From Pirellulaceae bacterium (GTDB lineage Bacteria; Planctomycetota; Planctomycetia; Pirellulales; Pirellulaceae), in NCBI GenBank assembly GCA_024102795.1, contig JAGFJK010000408.1, forward strand, positions 1-32,455: a DNA stretch of 32,455 bases, read 5' to 3'. How positions within the stretch are numbered: position 1 is the first letter of the stretch; each line of letters begins with the position of its first letter. Position numbers and translations under genes: made by a program. The notes under the pieces were generated by a model. The model was not told the origin of the DNA and did not search any database. It was given only the letters and a program-made list of their open reading frames with translations. Below, piece after piece: positions 17,877 to 32,455 of this stretch.

Positions 17877-20210
17877 TCAGTGCTTCTTGTCTTCAAAAAC
17901 AAAACCGTCGGCTCCTTCGGGCGCTTGTCCCACGAAAAACGCCTGATTCTGGTAGACATAGACCACGTGCCCGGTGTCCGTCACCGTGATCTTGCTGATG
18001 GGTCGCCCGTGCGCGTAGACGTGGACCAGATGTTGCTGGATCTGCCGTAGTGCCGCTTGCTTCTCTTTGTCTTCGAGCTTGTCGGCAGGCAACACAAACT
18101 CGACGCGCCCACTGACCTTTCTCGCGATTAACCGCTTGTCTCGCTGCAAAACGGAAAACGTCTTGCCCTTGGCCAACACCAAGGGATAAGGCGCGCCAGG
18201 CGTCAGCTCGACATTGTGGTCATTGTCTCGCCGTGCTTCGATCACCTCGATCGGCTCTTCCAGGCGACCCAAATACACCGCTTGCCATCCCTCCGCGGTT
18301 TTCTCCAATTTGGTGACGTAGTGGTTTCGCGGAGTGACCTTAAATCGACCGCCCGTGGGGCAATACGATTTAACCAAGGTCATCAACTGTTCATGCGGCT
18401 TGACGAGGTTGCCCGACTCATCGCGGATCGTCCCTTGGGTATCGAGCGAGTAGAGCGCGCCCTGATCGGGATCGCCGGGGTAAGCCGCGCCGGGAACCAA
18501 TGCGCTGGCGTCAACGCAGGTTTCGTCAATCGGCGGGCGCCGTGGTGGATTGTCGCAAGGCGTAGGCTCCGTGCCGGCGACGGAGTCCCAGCGGAAGTAG
18601 TCATTGCGATCGGCGCCGACAAACTCCTCCCAGTCCGCCTTGGCATAGATCATTTCGTCGACGGTGTCCGCCGTGTACAGCACGTACAGTGTGGCCTTCT
18701 TCTCCGAGCCATCGGCCGCCCGGTTCCGCCGCAGCAGACGGCCGAGTGTCTGGACCCGCTGGCGGACCGATGCCGAGGCGGCCACAATGATCCCCAGATC
18801 GGCCGACGGCACGTTAAAGCCCTCGATCAGCGAACGAGCGGATACGATCACGCGGGCCGTCCCCTGGCGAAACAGGTGCAGCGACTCGGCCCGCATGGCA
18901 TCCGGGAATCCGCTGTGTTCCGCCACGACGGGATAGCCCGACTCACGGAGCCGGTCGAACAAGTGCATCACCTCGTCGATGCTCTCGTGGAACAGAATCG
19001 CCTTCGTGAGCGGATTATTCGCGAAGGCGCGGTCCAGGATCGCTAGCACCGCTCTCAACCGCTCGTCGGTCCGATAGAGCAGTCGCTTCCGCTCGCTGGT
19101 TAGCGAGAGAAAGCGCACGGCCTTCGGGTTGGCGGCGCCGGCGCGCGAGCGACACCAGCGGATCAAGGCCAGTCCGCGGCGGCCGCCCCGTTCCAGTTCG
19201 CTCCGCAAATCTGTGATATCGCGGCTCAGCCGCTCGTATTTCACGCGCTCTTTCGGGCCGAGCGACAATCCGTAGTGGACGATTTGAAACGGGGGCAAGA
19301 CGCCGACGCGAATCGCCTCGGCGTAATTCATTTCGAACACCACGGGGCCAAGTTTCCGCCCCAGCACGCTTTCGTCAAAGTCGACCGTCGGATCGGACGG
19401 TGCGTCGGCCGTGTCGTCGTCGTCCGCCGAATCGTTTTCGCGCTCCGGCGTGGCGGACAGGCCCAATGAAAACGCTCGCGGGGTGTCGAATACGCGCTTC
19501 ATCTCGGACGCGCCCGCCCGATGACACTCGTCGACGATCAGCAGCAAATCCTCGCTGACGCCGGCTTTGGTCACTTCAGCCGGCAACTTCCTGGCCGCGG
19601 AATTCAACACGCAAATCAGCAGCCGCGTCCGCTGGCTGAAACTATCGCCGTGGCCTCCGCCCAGGAGCCCGATGGCCGAAGTGGGAAGGTTTGAGTGCGC
19701 GGCGAGTTCGTCCTGCCACTGATTCAGCAGCACCACCGTCGGCACGACGATCGCCACTCGCAACGTCGGGCGGTGTGACTGCTGCAATCGCTCGGCGATC
19801 GCCAGCGCCAGAATCGTCTTGCCCGCCCCGGTCACCACCTTGAGAACGCCCCGTTTTCCGGCGGCGAACCAGGCGTCGACACACCGTTGTTGCCAATCGT
19901 GCAGCGTCAGGCCCTGCGTGAGTTCCCACGAGTCGGGGATTCCCACATCCGGTCGATTGTTGGTTTCGCCGGCATCCACGGCTTCGTGCTGAGCCCTCCA
20001 GAAGCGCGCTTGCTGAAGCTGCTGCAACAGCAGTTCCTCCTGAGCTGTCAGGCCCGCGGGCTGGGGCACGCCGCTGCCGGTGTCCGAGAGAGCGAGCTGT
20101 GATTCGCTCCCGACCTGCTGGCTATCACCTTGCTGGCTATACGCCATCCCCAATCCCTGATCGCTCTCGACCGTCCCTCTCTGCACCTGGCCGTGGAGTG
20201 TCTTGTTCAT
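17877..20210 (-). CDS. SF2 DEAD/DEAH-type helicase of the BREX-like operon, with repeated C-terminal domain
   Basis: 777 aa. SF2 motifs in order: LHDWQQRCVDAW (Q-like region, 103-114), Walker A VTGAGKT (126-132), DECH (227-230), SATP (252-255), motif V ARSLIEGFNVPSADLG (458-473) and motif VI QRVQTLGRLLRR (484-495). This is an XPB/type III restriction-like double RecA core. Residues 570-777 form a tail of two PGAxYP...G-x-x-(Y/F)S units (573-588, 671-686), each followed by the repeat also present in the downstream 236-aa protein (606-650 and 717-763). The ATG overlaps the truncated PIN stop (ATGA) behind a GGAGGAG ribosome site. The first ~20 residues (MNKTLHGQVQRGTVESDQGL) look like an antitoxin N terminus. 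It fills the slot of BrxH-type helicases, but I cannot place it in a named BrxH class. Confidence 0.9.
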   Translation of the reverse strand: MNKTLHGQVQRGTVESDQGLGMAYSQQGDSQQVGSESQLALSDTGSGVPQPAGLTAQEELLLQQLQQARFWRAQHEAVDAGETNNRPDVGIPDSWELTQGLTLHDWQQRCVDAWFAAGKRGVLKVVTGAGKTILALAIAERLQQSHRPTLRVAIVVPTVVLLNQWQDELAAHSNLPTSAIGLLGGGHGDSFSQRTRLLICVLNSAARKLPAEVTKAGVSEDLLLIVDECHRAGASEMKRVFDTPRAFSLGLSATPERENDSADDDDTADAPSDPTVDFDESVLGRKLGPVVFEMNYAEAIRVGVLPPFQIVHYGLSLGPKERVKYERLSRDITDLRSELERGGRRGLALIRWCRSRAGAANPKAVRFLSLTSERKRLLYRTDERLRAVLAILDRAFANNPLTKAILFHESIDEVMHLFDRLRESGYPVVAEHSGFPDAMRAESLHLFRQGTARVIVSARSLIEGFNVPSADLGIIVAASASVRQRVQTLGRLLRRNRAADGSEKKATLYVLYTADTVDEMIYAKADWEEFVGADRNDYFRWDSVAGTEPTPCDNPPRRPPIDETCVDASALVPGAAYPGDPDQGALYSLDTQGTIRDESGNLVKPHEQLMTLVKSYCPTGGRFKVTPRNHYVTKLEKTAEGWQAVYLGRLEEPIEVIEARRDNDHNVELTPGAPYPLVLAKGKTFSVLQRDKRLIARKVSGRVEFVLPADKLEDKEKQAALRQIQQHLVHVYAHGRPISKITVTDTGHVVYVYQNQAFFVGQAPEGADGFVFEDKKH

Positions 20211-20470
20211 GGTCGCTCCTCCTGATTGATGCCCCGTTGTCCGTTATGCCAACCCTTTGCCGCCAGGAAGGTCCGCAAGTCATCCACCGTTGTTCGGTAC
20301 GGGCGTCGGGCTGCCGCGTTACCGCACTCGTAAAGGATCAGCGGCGTGGTGAGCAGCGTCCGCCCAGATTTGACCAAGCTAAGGAAGACCGGCTCGGCAT
20401 CATCGTGCCACTGGTCCGTCTTGTCCCAGACAGCGATCAGGCCAACGGTATCCAGAAGCACCGGATTCAT
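20207..20470 (-). pseudogene. C-terminally truncated PIN-domain toxin
   Basis: 87 residues beginning [20 protein letters not shown] with YECGNAAARRPYR in the middle, matching the first half of the PIN toxin type found at 16388-16648. After about residue 70 (LRTFLAAKG) it changes to an unrelated tail (WHNGQRGINQEERP) and stops at the helicase start. The second pair of PIN acidic residues is absent, so nuclease activity is unlikely. The 5' end overlaps the antitoxin stop by ATGA, and the 3' end overlaps the helicase ATG in the same way, so the remnant now links the methyltransferase side of the operon to the helicase by translational coupling. Confidence 0.72.
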
Positions 20471-20697
20471 GGTTGATGCTCGTTATGGCGTTCGGCAGTG
20501 TCGTGATGTCCACTGCTGAACCGCCGCCCCAGGATTTCATAGACCTGGATCAGGCCCTCATCCGTGCCGGGCGGGGCCAGAGAGCGGACATCCACCGCCT
20601 CCTTGATTACGTCCAGGTCCACCACTGTGCCCTCGGCGAGCTTCACCTGTTCCATTGGGCGAAAGACGCCGTTCTCAAAGACTGCTCGAATGGTCAT
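20467..20697 (-). CDS. DUF104/AF2212-like antitoxin
   Basis: 76 aa starting [20 protein letters not shown], the pfam01954-like antitoxin signature, with a tail [20 protein letters not shown] shared with the genes at 16645 and 16896. It begins 9 bp after the methyltransferase stop, with GGAG upstream, so it is transcribed within the operon. Its PIN partner is truncated. It appears complete and may still bind DNA or other toxins. Confidence 0.82.
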   Translation of the reverse strand: MTIRAVFENGVFRPMEQVKLAEGTVVDLDVIKEAVDVRSLAPPGTDEGLIQVYEILGRRFSSGHHDTAERHNEHQP

Positions 20698-20706
20698 GAT
20701 TTTCTC

Positions 20707-23301
<2,595 letters not shown>

Positions 23302-23309
23302 GACGGTGC

Positions 23310-23410
23310 CTACTTGATTTCCAAAATCGTGGACTGACTCTTCCCGTCGCCATCCACAGCGGCTTCAAGGAACTTGGGGAACTCGACCACCACGGTCTCG
23401 ATGGGGCCCT
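23310..23410 (-). repeat. Direct repeat copy A: stranded 3' end of the ATPase gene
   Basis: This 101-bp stretch matches 24105-24205 without gaps (11 mismatches by eye, about 89%). Read on the minus strand it encodes the last 32 residues of the ATPase (ending STILEIK and a TAG), 27 of 32 identical. It is cut off from the ATPase by vapBC: it begins one base after the vapC stop and ends 8 bp before the methyltransferase ATG, the spacing expected of an original ATPase-methyltransferase junction. Confidence 0.9.
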
Positions 23411-23411
23411 G

Positions 23412-23804
23412 CTACCAAAGCCATTTCACCTGCGGGGAAGCCTGGATGTTCTGGTCCTTGCTGATCAGAGTTCCGCAAAGGCGATTGGCCTGGATCACCA
23501 GCAGACGGTCGTGCATTTCGGCAACGGCAGGGTACTTGGATAGGTTCTCGATGTCGTCGAGAACAATGGGGTCAAACGAATAAGTCGCGTTACCGCGAAT
23601 TGCCGCGACGATGTTGGGGAACTGTGCCTCCTGGCCTAGTTTCTTGAGCAGAAAGAACAGTTCGGCCAGGACGAGATGAGAAACAACCAAGCGGGCCTGC
23701 CCTGTTTCACCGTCCGCAACTGCTTGCCTGGCGGCGGCCGACAACTTCGCCGGGGCAAACAGGTGCCAAAAAAGAACGTGAGTATCCAGCAGGTACACGG
23801 TCAT
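23412..23804 (-). CDS. vapC: VapC-type PIN toxin (intact)
   Basis: 130 aa, full PIN length. It begins [18 protein letters not shown] with the first Asp, has Glu in [10 protein letters not shown], and near the C terminus [13 protein letters not shown] and LISKDQNI, which supply the remaining acidic positions. It is thus the only PIN gene in the window with a complete active-site set. The ATG overlaps the stop of the upstream antitoxin gene. VapC toxins are Mg-dependent RNases, often cutting initiator tRNA or rRNA. The pair lies between two copies of the ATPase 3' end, inside the defence operon and in the same orientation. Confidence 0.85.
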   Translation of the reverse strand: MTVYLLDTHVLFWHLFAPAKLSAAARQAVADGETGQARLVVSHLVLAELFFLLKKLGQEAQFPNIVAAIRGNATYSFDPIVLDDIENLSKYPAVAEMHDRLLVIQANRLCGTLISKDQNIQASPQVKWLW

Positions 23805-24049
23805 TCGGTCAACTCCCAGGAAGCCTCGGTGGTTTCCCGACGTAGCTGGCGAATGTAATCCATGACTTCCTCTTCCAAGGGTTCTGGAGCTGCAAAAAGC
23901 CCTGATAGGCTGGCCGCCTTTGCGGGGAGCCCGGGGCTGGACTCGAGGACGACGACCACCTCAACTGGGCCAGCAGGAAGGCCGGTCTGAAGGTCCAGGT
24001 GCAGTTTGCCGTCCGACCCAATGTGGGTTCGCGTAGTGATGGTTTTCAT
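23801..24049 (-). CDS. VapB-type antitoxin
   Basis: 82 aa starting MKTITTRTHIGSDGKLHLDL, a beta-strand N terminus resembling AbrB-like or small ribbon antitoxins, with a helical acidic tail (PLEEEVMDYIRQLRRETTEA) suited to wrapping a PIN toxin. AGGGGA precedes the ATG. The stop overlaps the vapC start by ATGA. It begins 55 bp downstream of the ATPase stop. Family assignment rests mainly on its position and size. Confidence 0.72.
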   Translation of the reverse strand: MKTITTRTHIGSDGKLHLDLQTGLPAGPVEVVVVLESSPGLPAKAASLSGLFAAPEPLEEEVMDYIRQLRRETTEASWELTE

Positions 24050-24104
24050 GGGATTTCCCCTTAATCGTCATCTGTGTGGTGACAAACGATGTGGCTCTTT
24101 CATT

Positions 24105-28441
<4,337 letters not shown>

Positions 28442-28445
<4 letters not shown>

Positions 28446-28978
28446 TCGCTCAACTCCCACAGGTGATTTTCCTGGACGTAGGTGTGCGGCAGCGTCCGGT
28501 GGTTGTTGGCCGGTGCCTCGTGAAACAGGGTGACTCGCTCCCCCACTTTCTCGCCCGGCAGCAGCAAGAGGATGTGTTTCTGGTTGGCCGCACGAATGCG
28601 GAGACAGTTTAACTCCAGGTCGTAGGCGAACAGAATCTCCAGGTTCTTCAGGGCCAGGAAGGAGCCGCCGTTGAGCTTCTCGGCCACGAGTGCATCGAGT
28701 TCCTTGAACAGCCGATCCTTCACGCTCTCCGTGCGGCTGGCCTCCGTCTGCACCAGCCGCTTGAGTTCCTCGTCGGGGATGCGTTCGAGCAGGTGGTGGT
28801 TGACGTTGACCGGCTGGCCGAGCTTCTGGCCCGTGGGCGAGCGGGCCTCCGGAAAATCGACCCGTTCGTATCGATCGAGCCGCTCGTAGCTGCCCAGCAC
28901 AACGTACAGATGCCGTCCGGTGGGCATTTCGAGCTTCTGCCGTAGCTGGGAGTTGATCTCGTGGCCGGACAGTTTCAT
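28442..28978 (-). CDS. Unknown BREX-operon protein (BrxB-like position)
   Basis: 178 aa from ATG 28978, which overlaps the stop of the upstream gene (ATGA); its own stop overlaps the ATPase start in the same way. It starts [20 protein letters not shown]. The second half has [17 protein letters not shown] and [20 protein letters not shown], which loosely recall the hydrophobic strand followed by a PGEY-LF segment of BrxB/DUF1788-like proteins. It has no Walker A motif, so it is not the P-loop protein BrxF. Position just before the large ATPase is where BrxB sits in several BREX types. The homology is weak by eye and I do not assign the name. Confidence 0.8.
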
Positions 28979-30027
28979 GCGGGCGACTCCTTGGCGAGGG
29001 TCACGATCCGCGGCACGGCGTCGGCGAGGGTGAACTTCGTTGTGAACTGCCGCAGCCGGTCGATCTCGCTGACTTTCGACAGCAAGCCTGCCTCCCGCAG
29101 GCGGTACAGTTGGCGAACCATCCACTGCTGATCCCAGAGCATCCATTGGTGCATCGGGCCGTCGAACATCCGCTCGAAGGCATACATGCCCGGCTCTGGG
29201 AACTCCAGGTACAGCACGTAGGCGAACGAGGCGAGACTGCCTTCCCGCAGCGATACATGGAGCCGGGTGCGATTAGCGGTGCCCAGGCCGTAAAACTGGT
29301 AGCTGCGGACGATGCTCCCGGCAACCTGGTTGGCGGATTTCGAGTCGGGGAACCTGGCCTGGATGTAGTCTCGCAGCCGTGCCCGGCTGACCCCGCCCTG
29401 GGCCAAGGAAGGAAACACGACCTCCTCCGCGACCAGCGACACGATCTGCTCCGTGCGGCAAGTGAGGTAGAACAGGGCTTCGCCCAGAGCGGGCTTGCCG
29501 GCGGCGGCTGCGGCGAACGGTGGCAGATCGTCGTTGTAGAACTCGCCGGGGAAGAAGCGGCTCACGAGGTAGTTCGCCGACCGCCGGCGAGTGGCCAGGG
29601 AGTTGAACTGGAGTTTCTCCGTCAGGTAGTCACGGAACTCATCGACCGTGCGGTACTGCGCGGCCCGCGGGAGATGGCGCAGGGCGTGTTCGGCCAGGTC
29701 CTTGGCGTAGACACGCAGCGTTGGTTCCGGGAACCTGGGCCCTGGCGGAGACTCGTTGGCGTCGCCCAGCGGTGGACTTTCCACTTTCCGCGCGTCGAAC
29801 AGCGGCAGCTCCTTCGGGGGACCAACGGATTTACTCAGGCGGTCCTCGACCCGGCTCTTGAGACGGTTGACGGTCTGGGTGATGTCCTTCTTCAGCTTCG
29901 CTTGTTCGGCAGCCCCAACTTCTTCAACAGCGTTCCAGACGGCACGGACGGTCGCCACCACGGACTCGATATCTGTCGAGCCGTTTGTCGAGGCAGCAGG
30001 GCGACGAGTCCGATTCAATCTGGCCAA
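28975..30027 (-). CDS. Unknown 350-aa protein, first gene of the BREX-like operon
   Basis: Starts at a TTG (30027) with only a weak ribosome site (AGGA); no better start is visible. The first ~75 residues are Arg/Thr-rich and then helical with many Lys and Arg ([20 protein letters not shown]), possibly coiled coil. The remainder looks like a compact alpha/beta or winged-helix region ([37 protein letters not shown]). This order suggests DNA binding, and the first-gene position is that of BrxA in other BREX types, but it is nearly twice the length of BrxA and I cannot show homology. The stop overlaps the next start by ATGA, so it is tightly coupled to the 178-aa protein. Confidence 0.75.
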   Translation of the reverse strand: MARLNRTRRPAASTNGSTDIESVVATVRAVWNAVEEVGAAEQAKLKKDITQTVNRLKSRVEDRLSKSVGPPKELPLFDARKVESPPLGDANESPPGPRFPEPTLRVYAKDLAEHALRHLPRAAQYRTVDEFRDYLTEKLQFNSLATRRRSANYLVSRFFPGEFYNDDLPPFAAAAAGKPALGEALFYLTCRTEQIVSLVAEEVVFPSLAQGGVSRARLRDYIQARFPDSKSANQVAGSIVRSYQFYGLGTANRTRLHVSLREGSLASFAYVLYLEFPEPGMYAFERMFDGPMHQWMLWDQQWMVRQLYRLREAGLLSKVSEIDRLRQFTTKFTLADAVPRIVTLAKESPA

Positions 30028-30231
30028 ACTGGGAATCCTGATTACGCAGACTCAGATGTTGCCGTACAGCACCGCAAGCTGCAAGAGGAGAACCTATATA
30101 GGAAGCGTTACAAGCACGACTGACGATCCGCCGAGATTCCCCCAAGCCCCAGGCGGCGCTGCCGCGAGAGTTCGAGTGCGAATCCAGCGGCGGCGCCTTC
30201 GCGAGTGTCACGGGAGCGAAGTGGTACCAAG
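30028..30231 (-). promoter_or_regulatory. Upstream region of the defence operon, possible promoter
   Basis: A 204-bp gap between the FHA-SpoIIE gene and the first operon gene; it is the only sizeable gap upstream of the operon, so its promoter probably lies here. The minus strand has a TATATA at 30100-30095, inside the palindrome CCTATATAGG, as a possible -10 box. I see no convincing -35 hexamer at 16-18 bp, so the exact promoter is uncertain. Confidence 0.25.
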
Positions 30232-31935
30232 CTACTTGTCGCGGCTGAAGCAGACCACGCACAGGTCGTCGGCCTGGGCCCGCTGGCCCATGAACCGCTG
30301 CAAGGCGGCCATGATCCGTTCCCCGACTTCGGGCGCGGGGCTCGAACTGCCGGACAGCAGAGCGACCAGCCGCTCCGTGTCGTACAGCTCGTTCGCGGAG
30401 TCTTTCGCCTCGGTCACCCCGTCGGTGTACAGGACCACGCAGTCCCCTGGCTCTAACTTCACGCGGCAGACCGGATACTGCTGATTGGGAATCACCCCCA
30501 GCGGGCAGCGGGCCTCCAGGTCGGCCAGTTCCTCGGGTGGCCGGCCGCCGCGCAGCAGCAATGGGCGCGGATGTCCCGCGCAGACGATCTGCAGTTCGTG
30601 TGTCCGGAAGTCCAGTACCAGCAGCAACATCGTGACCAGCCGCGATTCCAGCACCGGCTCCTGGTAGCTGCGATTGACCTGGTTGAACACCTCGTCCGGC
30701 GGCGCGCCGCTGGCCAGCAACACGCGGATCTCGCCCATCAGCTTCGTGACCAGCATCGCGGCCGGCACGCCCTTACCCTCCACGTCGCCCACCACGATCG
30801 CCAGCCGCTCGTCGGGCAACAGGCGGTAATCGTAGTAGTCGCCGCCCACCTCGCGGGCCGGAGCGTAGTAGTCGAAGAACTGGTAGCCAGGAATCGCCGG
30901 CGGTTCGCTGGGAAGCAGTCCCAGTTGCAACTCGCGAGCCACCCTCATCTCGCTCTGCCGGGCCAGTTGTTCATGGGCCTCGGCCTGCCGCAACGTGGCT
31001 TCGATCACCGACGTCAGCAGGTGCGTGACCAGCAACAGCACGTCCAGGTCCTCTTCCTGGAAGCGGTGAGGCCGCGTGCGGGTGTCCAACTGCAACACGG
31101 CCAGCGATTTGCCCTCCAGGTCCACCACCGGAGCGCACATGATCGACTTGAGCCCGCTGACGGCGATGCTGGTTTTTTCGTCCAGCGGGTACTGCCCGCC
31201 CACGTCCAACAGCACCAGCGACTTCTGCGTTGTCAGCACTTCGTGGACAATTGTCCGGCTGACCCGAGTCCGCTCGGCCGCGTCCGGGTTGCGATGGCGG
31301 ACCACGCTGGGAAACAGCCGCCCACCCGACTCGTTCTCTCGGAACACAATGATCGCGCACTCGGCCGCCGTGAACAACGCCAGCAGTTGATCCAGCACCT
31401 GGGCCAGCACTTCGTTCAGACTCTTGGCCCGGTACAGTTCGGACACGATCCGCATGATCGCCCGCAGCTTCACCTCGGCGTTCATCGCCGCGCGGGATTC
31501 CCAACTGCCGTAGGACGATTCGATCGAGCTGTAGACTTCGGGCGGGTCGATGCCCGTAGTATCCTCAACCAGATCCACCACCGAACTCTCGTCGTCCGAA
31601 TCTCCCTCGCTCCAGGTACCCGATTGCGGGTCCAGGTAGACGAACATGAAGTTGCAGACCCGGACGACGTCGTCGTGCTTGAGCGGATACCGCACGTGCG
31701 GTGTGAGCCGGTGATTGTTCAGAAAGGTGCCGTTACGGCTGCCCGCATCGACCAGGTAGTGCCGATCGTCTTCCCAGATCACCTCGAAGTGCTGCTTGCT
31801 GACTTCCCGCTTCTCGTGAGGGTCCGGCAGCTCAAAATCGTTGTCCCTTTTCAGACGGCCGATCCGGACTCGCGCAGCTTCCAGCGGGAATTCTTTCCGC
31901 GGGGTTTCCCCCTTCAGAACTCGCAGCACGGCCAT
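30232..31935 (-). CDS. FHA-GAF-SpoIIE (PP2C-type) phosphatase
   Basis: 567 aa from ATG 31935 (MAVLRVLKGETPRKEF). A longer frame to 32064 exists, but the FHA domain starts right after this Met. FHA, about residues 5-100: RIGR, SKQHFEV and DAGSRNGTFL, the phosphothreonine-binding motifs. GAF-like sensor, about 160-330. SpoIIE/PP2C domain, about 345-565: REVGGDYYDY, VVGDVEGKGVPAAM, CAGHPRP and LYTDGVTEA supply the metal-binding Asp residues. Such proteins act in partner-switching or Ser/Thr-kinase signalling. It is on the same strand as the defence operon but separated by 204 bp, and I see no reason to link it functionally. Confidence 0.92.
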   Translation of the reverse strand: MAVLRVLKGETPRKEFPLEAARVRIGRLKRDNDFELPDPHEKREVSKQHFEVIWEDDRHYLVDAGSRNGTFLNNHRLTPHVRYPLKHDDVVRVCNFMFVYLDPQSGTWSEGDSDDESSVVDLVEDTTGIDPPEVYSSIESSYGSWESRAAMNAEVKLRAIMRIVSELYRAKSLNEVLAQVLDQLLALFTAAECAIIVFRENESGGRLFPSVVRHRNPDAAERTRVSRTIVHEVLTTQKSLVLLDVGGQYPLDEKTSIAVSGLKSIMCAPVVDLEGKSLAVLQLDTRTRPHRFQEEDLDVLLLVTHLLTSVIEATLRQAEAHEQLARQSEMRVARELQLGLLPSEPPAIPGYQFFDYYAPAREVGGDYYDYRLLPDERLAIVVGDVEGKGVPAAMLVTKLMGEIRVLLASGAPPDEVFNQVNRSYQEPVLESRLVTMLLLVLDFRTHELQIVCAGHPRPLLLRGGRPPEELADLEARCPLGVIPNQQYPVCRVKLEPGDCVVLYTDGVTEAKDSANELYDTERLVALLSGSSSPAPEVGERIMAALQRFMGQRAQADDLCVVCFSRDK

Positions 31936-32016
31936 GGCCTGGCACCCGGTTGGAGAGTCAGCTCGGAGGAGGACGGACTCGCCGCCATAACCACTCCCCT
32001 GCCCGAATGCCTGAAC

Positions 32017-32455
32017 GGCGACGAGAAACCTCCTCAATGTAGAGGTCCGAAGAGGCTCTCGCAAGCGGGGGGAAGATCGCCCCTTTTCGGCATCGAGGTC
32101 GTGCAGCTCTTAAGTCTCTTACCATCAGGATTCAGGACATTTTGATCGACTTTTGGGTCCGGTGTCCCAACCGCCCTGGGAAACCTCATGAATCACTACT
32201 GCACTCTTCTCGCTTCGGGAACGTGCAGATTAAAAAGTTGTTTTGCCGAGTGGATTTGGCGTCATGACCGAGGGAAACTTGGATGGTCTCCGCGTGGGCG
32301 AACGCTCGCCCTCGATATCCCTTCGGCTCCCTCCCCGGCTTCGAGATCGTGCAGCTTTTAAGGCGTTGGTAACTCGGGATTTAGGGGGTGTGGCTACCGG
32401 GAACTTGGGACGGCCTCTGCTTCCGCGAGCTCTCCCCCCTTGAAATCCCTCTGGC
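32017..32455. repeat. Degenerate tandem repeat region at the right edge
   Basis: The gene-free stretch 31936-32455 holds at least four imperfect units starting near 32017, 32170, 32266 and 32396 (spacing about 153, 96 and 130 bp; the last runs off the window). Each begins with a GGGAAACYT-like block, and the first three contain GTGCAG, an A/T-rich TTAAG-like stretch and then GGATTYAGG. The best-matching segment, 32088-32114 versus 32336-32362, has 3 mismatches in 27. No gene is visible; small open frames here are repeat-derived. It could be an upstream regulatory region, a decayed mobile element end or a structured RNA family. Confidence 0.6.

Noticed and set aside
32243..32443. Short plus-strand open frame of 66 codons at the right edge
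   Set aside because: It lies wholly within the degenerate repeat units and has no ribosome site.
32017..32455. CRISPR array
   Set aside because: Repeats are imperfect, unit lengths vary from about 96 to 153 bp and there are no uniform spacers.

Overview
The window is GC-rich, with long tightly packed genes. Several habits are familiar from Planctomycetota: an Uma2-family nuclease, many PIN-type toxin-antitoxin pairs, short palindromes that encode a GRGAGGEG peptide in frame, CAGT-type repeats, and an FHA-GAF-SpoIIE phosphatase. A planctomycete (Pirellulales-like) origin is an inference from these traits; no rRNA or other marker gene is present. I saw no tRNA, rRNA or CRISPR array.

Layout. 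(1) 1-8479, core metabolism. The 3' end of a CPBP (CAAX-like) membrane protease lies on the plus strand. Facing it on the minus strand is a run read GlnE-like adenylyltransferase, FAD-dependent oxidoreductase (ATGA overlap), 2Fe-2S ferredoxin, P-II protein, small unknown protein, iron-containing alcohol dehydrogenase, secreted proline-rich protein. GlnE and P-II together point to nitrogen control. (2) 8635-11140, plus strand: a Tat-exported amidase-signature enzyme with a repeat-derived N terminus, then an Uma2-family nuclease. (3) 11153-30027, minus strand: a ~19 kb BREX-like defence operon. In transcription order it holds an unknown 350-aa protein, an unknown 178-aa protein, a BrxC/PglY-like P-loop ATPase, an intact vapBC pair, a Zn-ribbon DNA methyltransferase, an antitoxin with truncated PIN toxin, an SF2 helicase, a 236-aa protein sharing a repeated domain with the helicase, a cluster of decayed toxin-antitoxin genes, PglZ, and BrxL. 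(4) 30232-32455: an FHA-GAF-SpoIIE regulator and, at the right edge, a degenerate tandem repeat.

How the defence genes may work together. BREX systems combine a methyltransferase that marks self DNA with a large ATPase, the phosphatase-fold protein PglZ and other factors that block phage replication. Here BrxL (known to me from types 1 and 4) sits with a helicase and a pfam01555/DUF1156-like methylase instead of classical PglX. This set does not match any of the six described types as I remember them, so I read it as a hybrid or unrecognised subtype.

The most notable details are: a new-looking repeated domain shared by the helicase tail and the neighbouring 236-aa protein; a 101-bp direct repeat (about 89% identical) of the ATPase 3' end that brackets vapBC and abuts the methyltransferase, suggesting mosaic assembly; a helicase 5' end that looks captured from an antitoxin gene; palindromic elements inserted in frame in the ATPase; and toxin-antitoxin genes or remnants at three junctions of the operon, nearly all with broken toxins.
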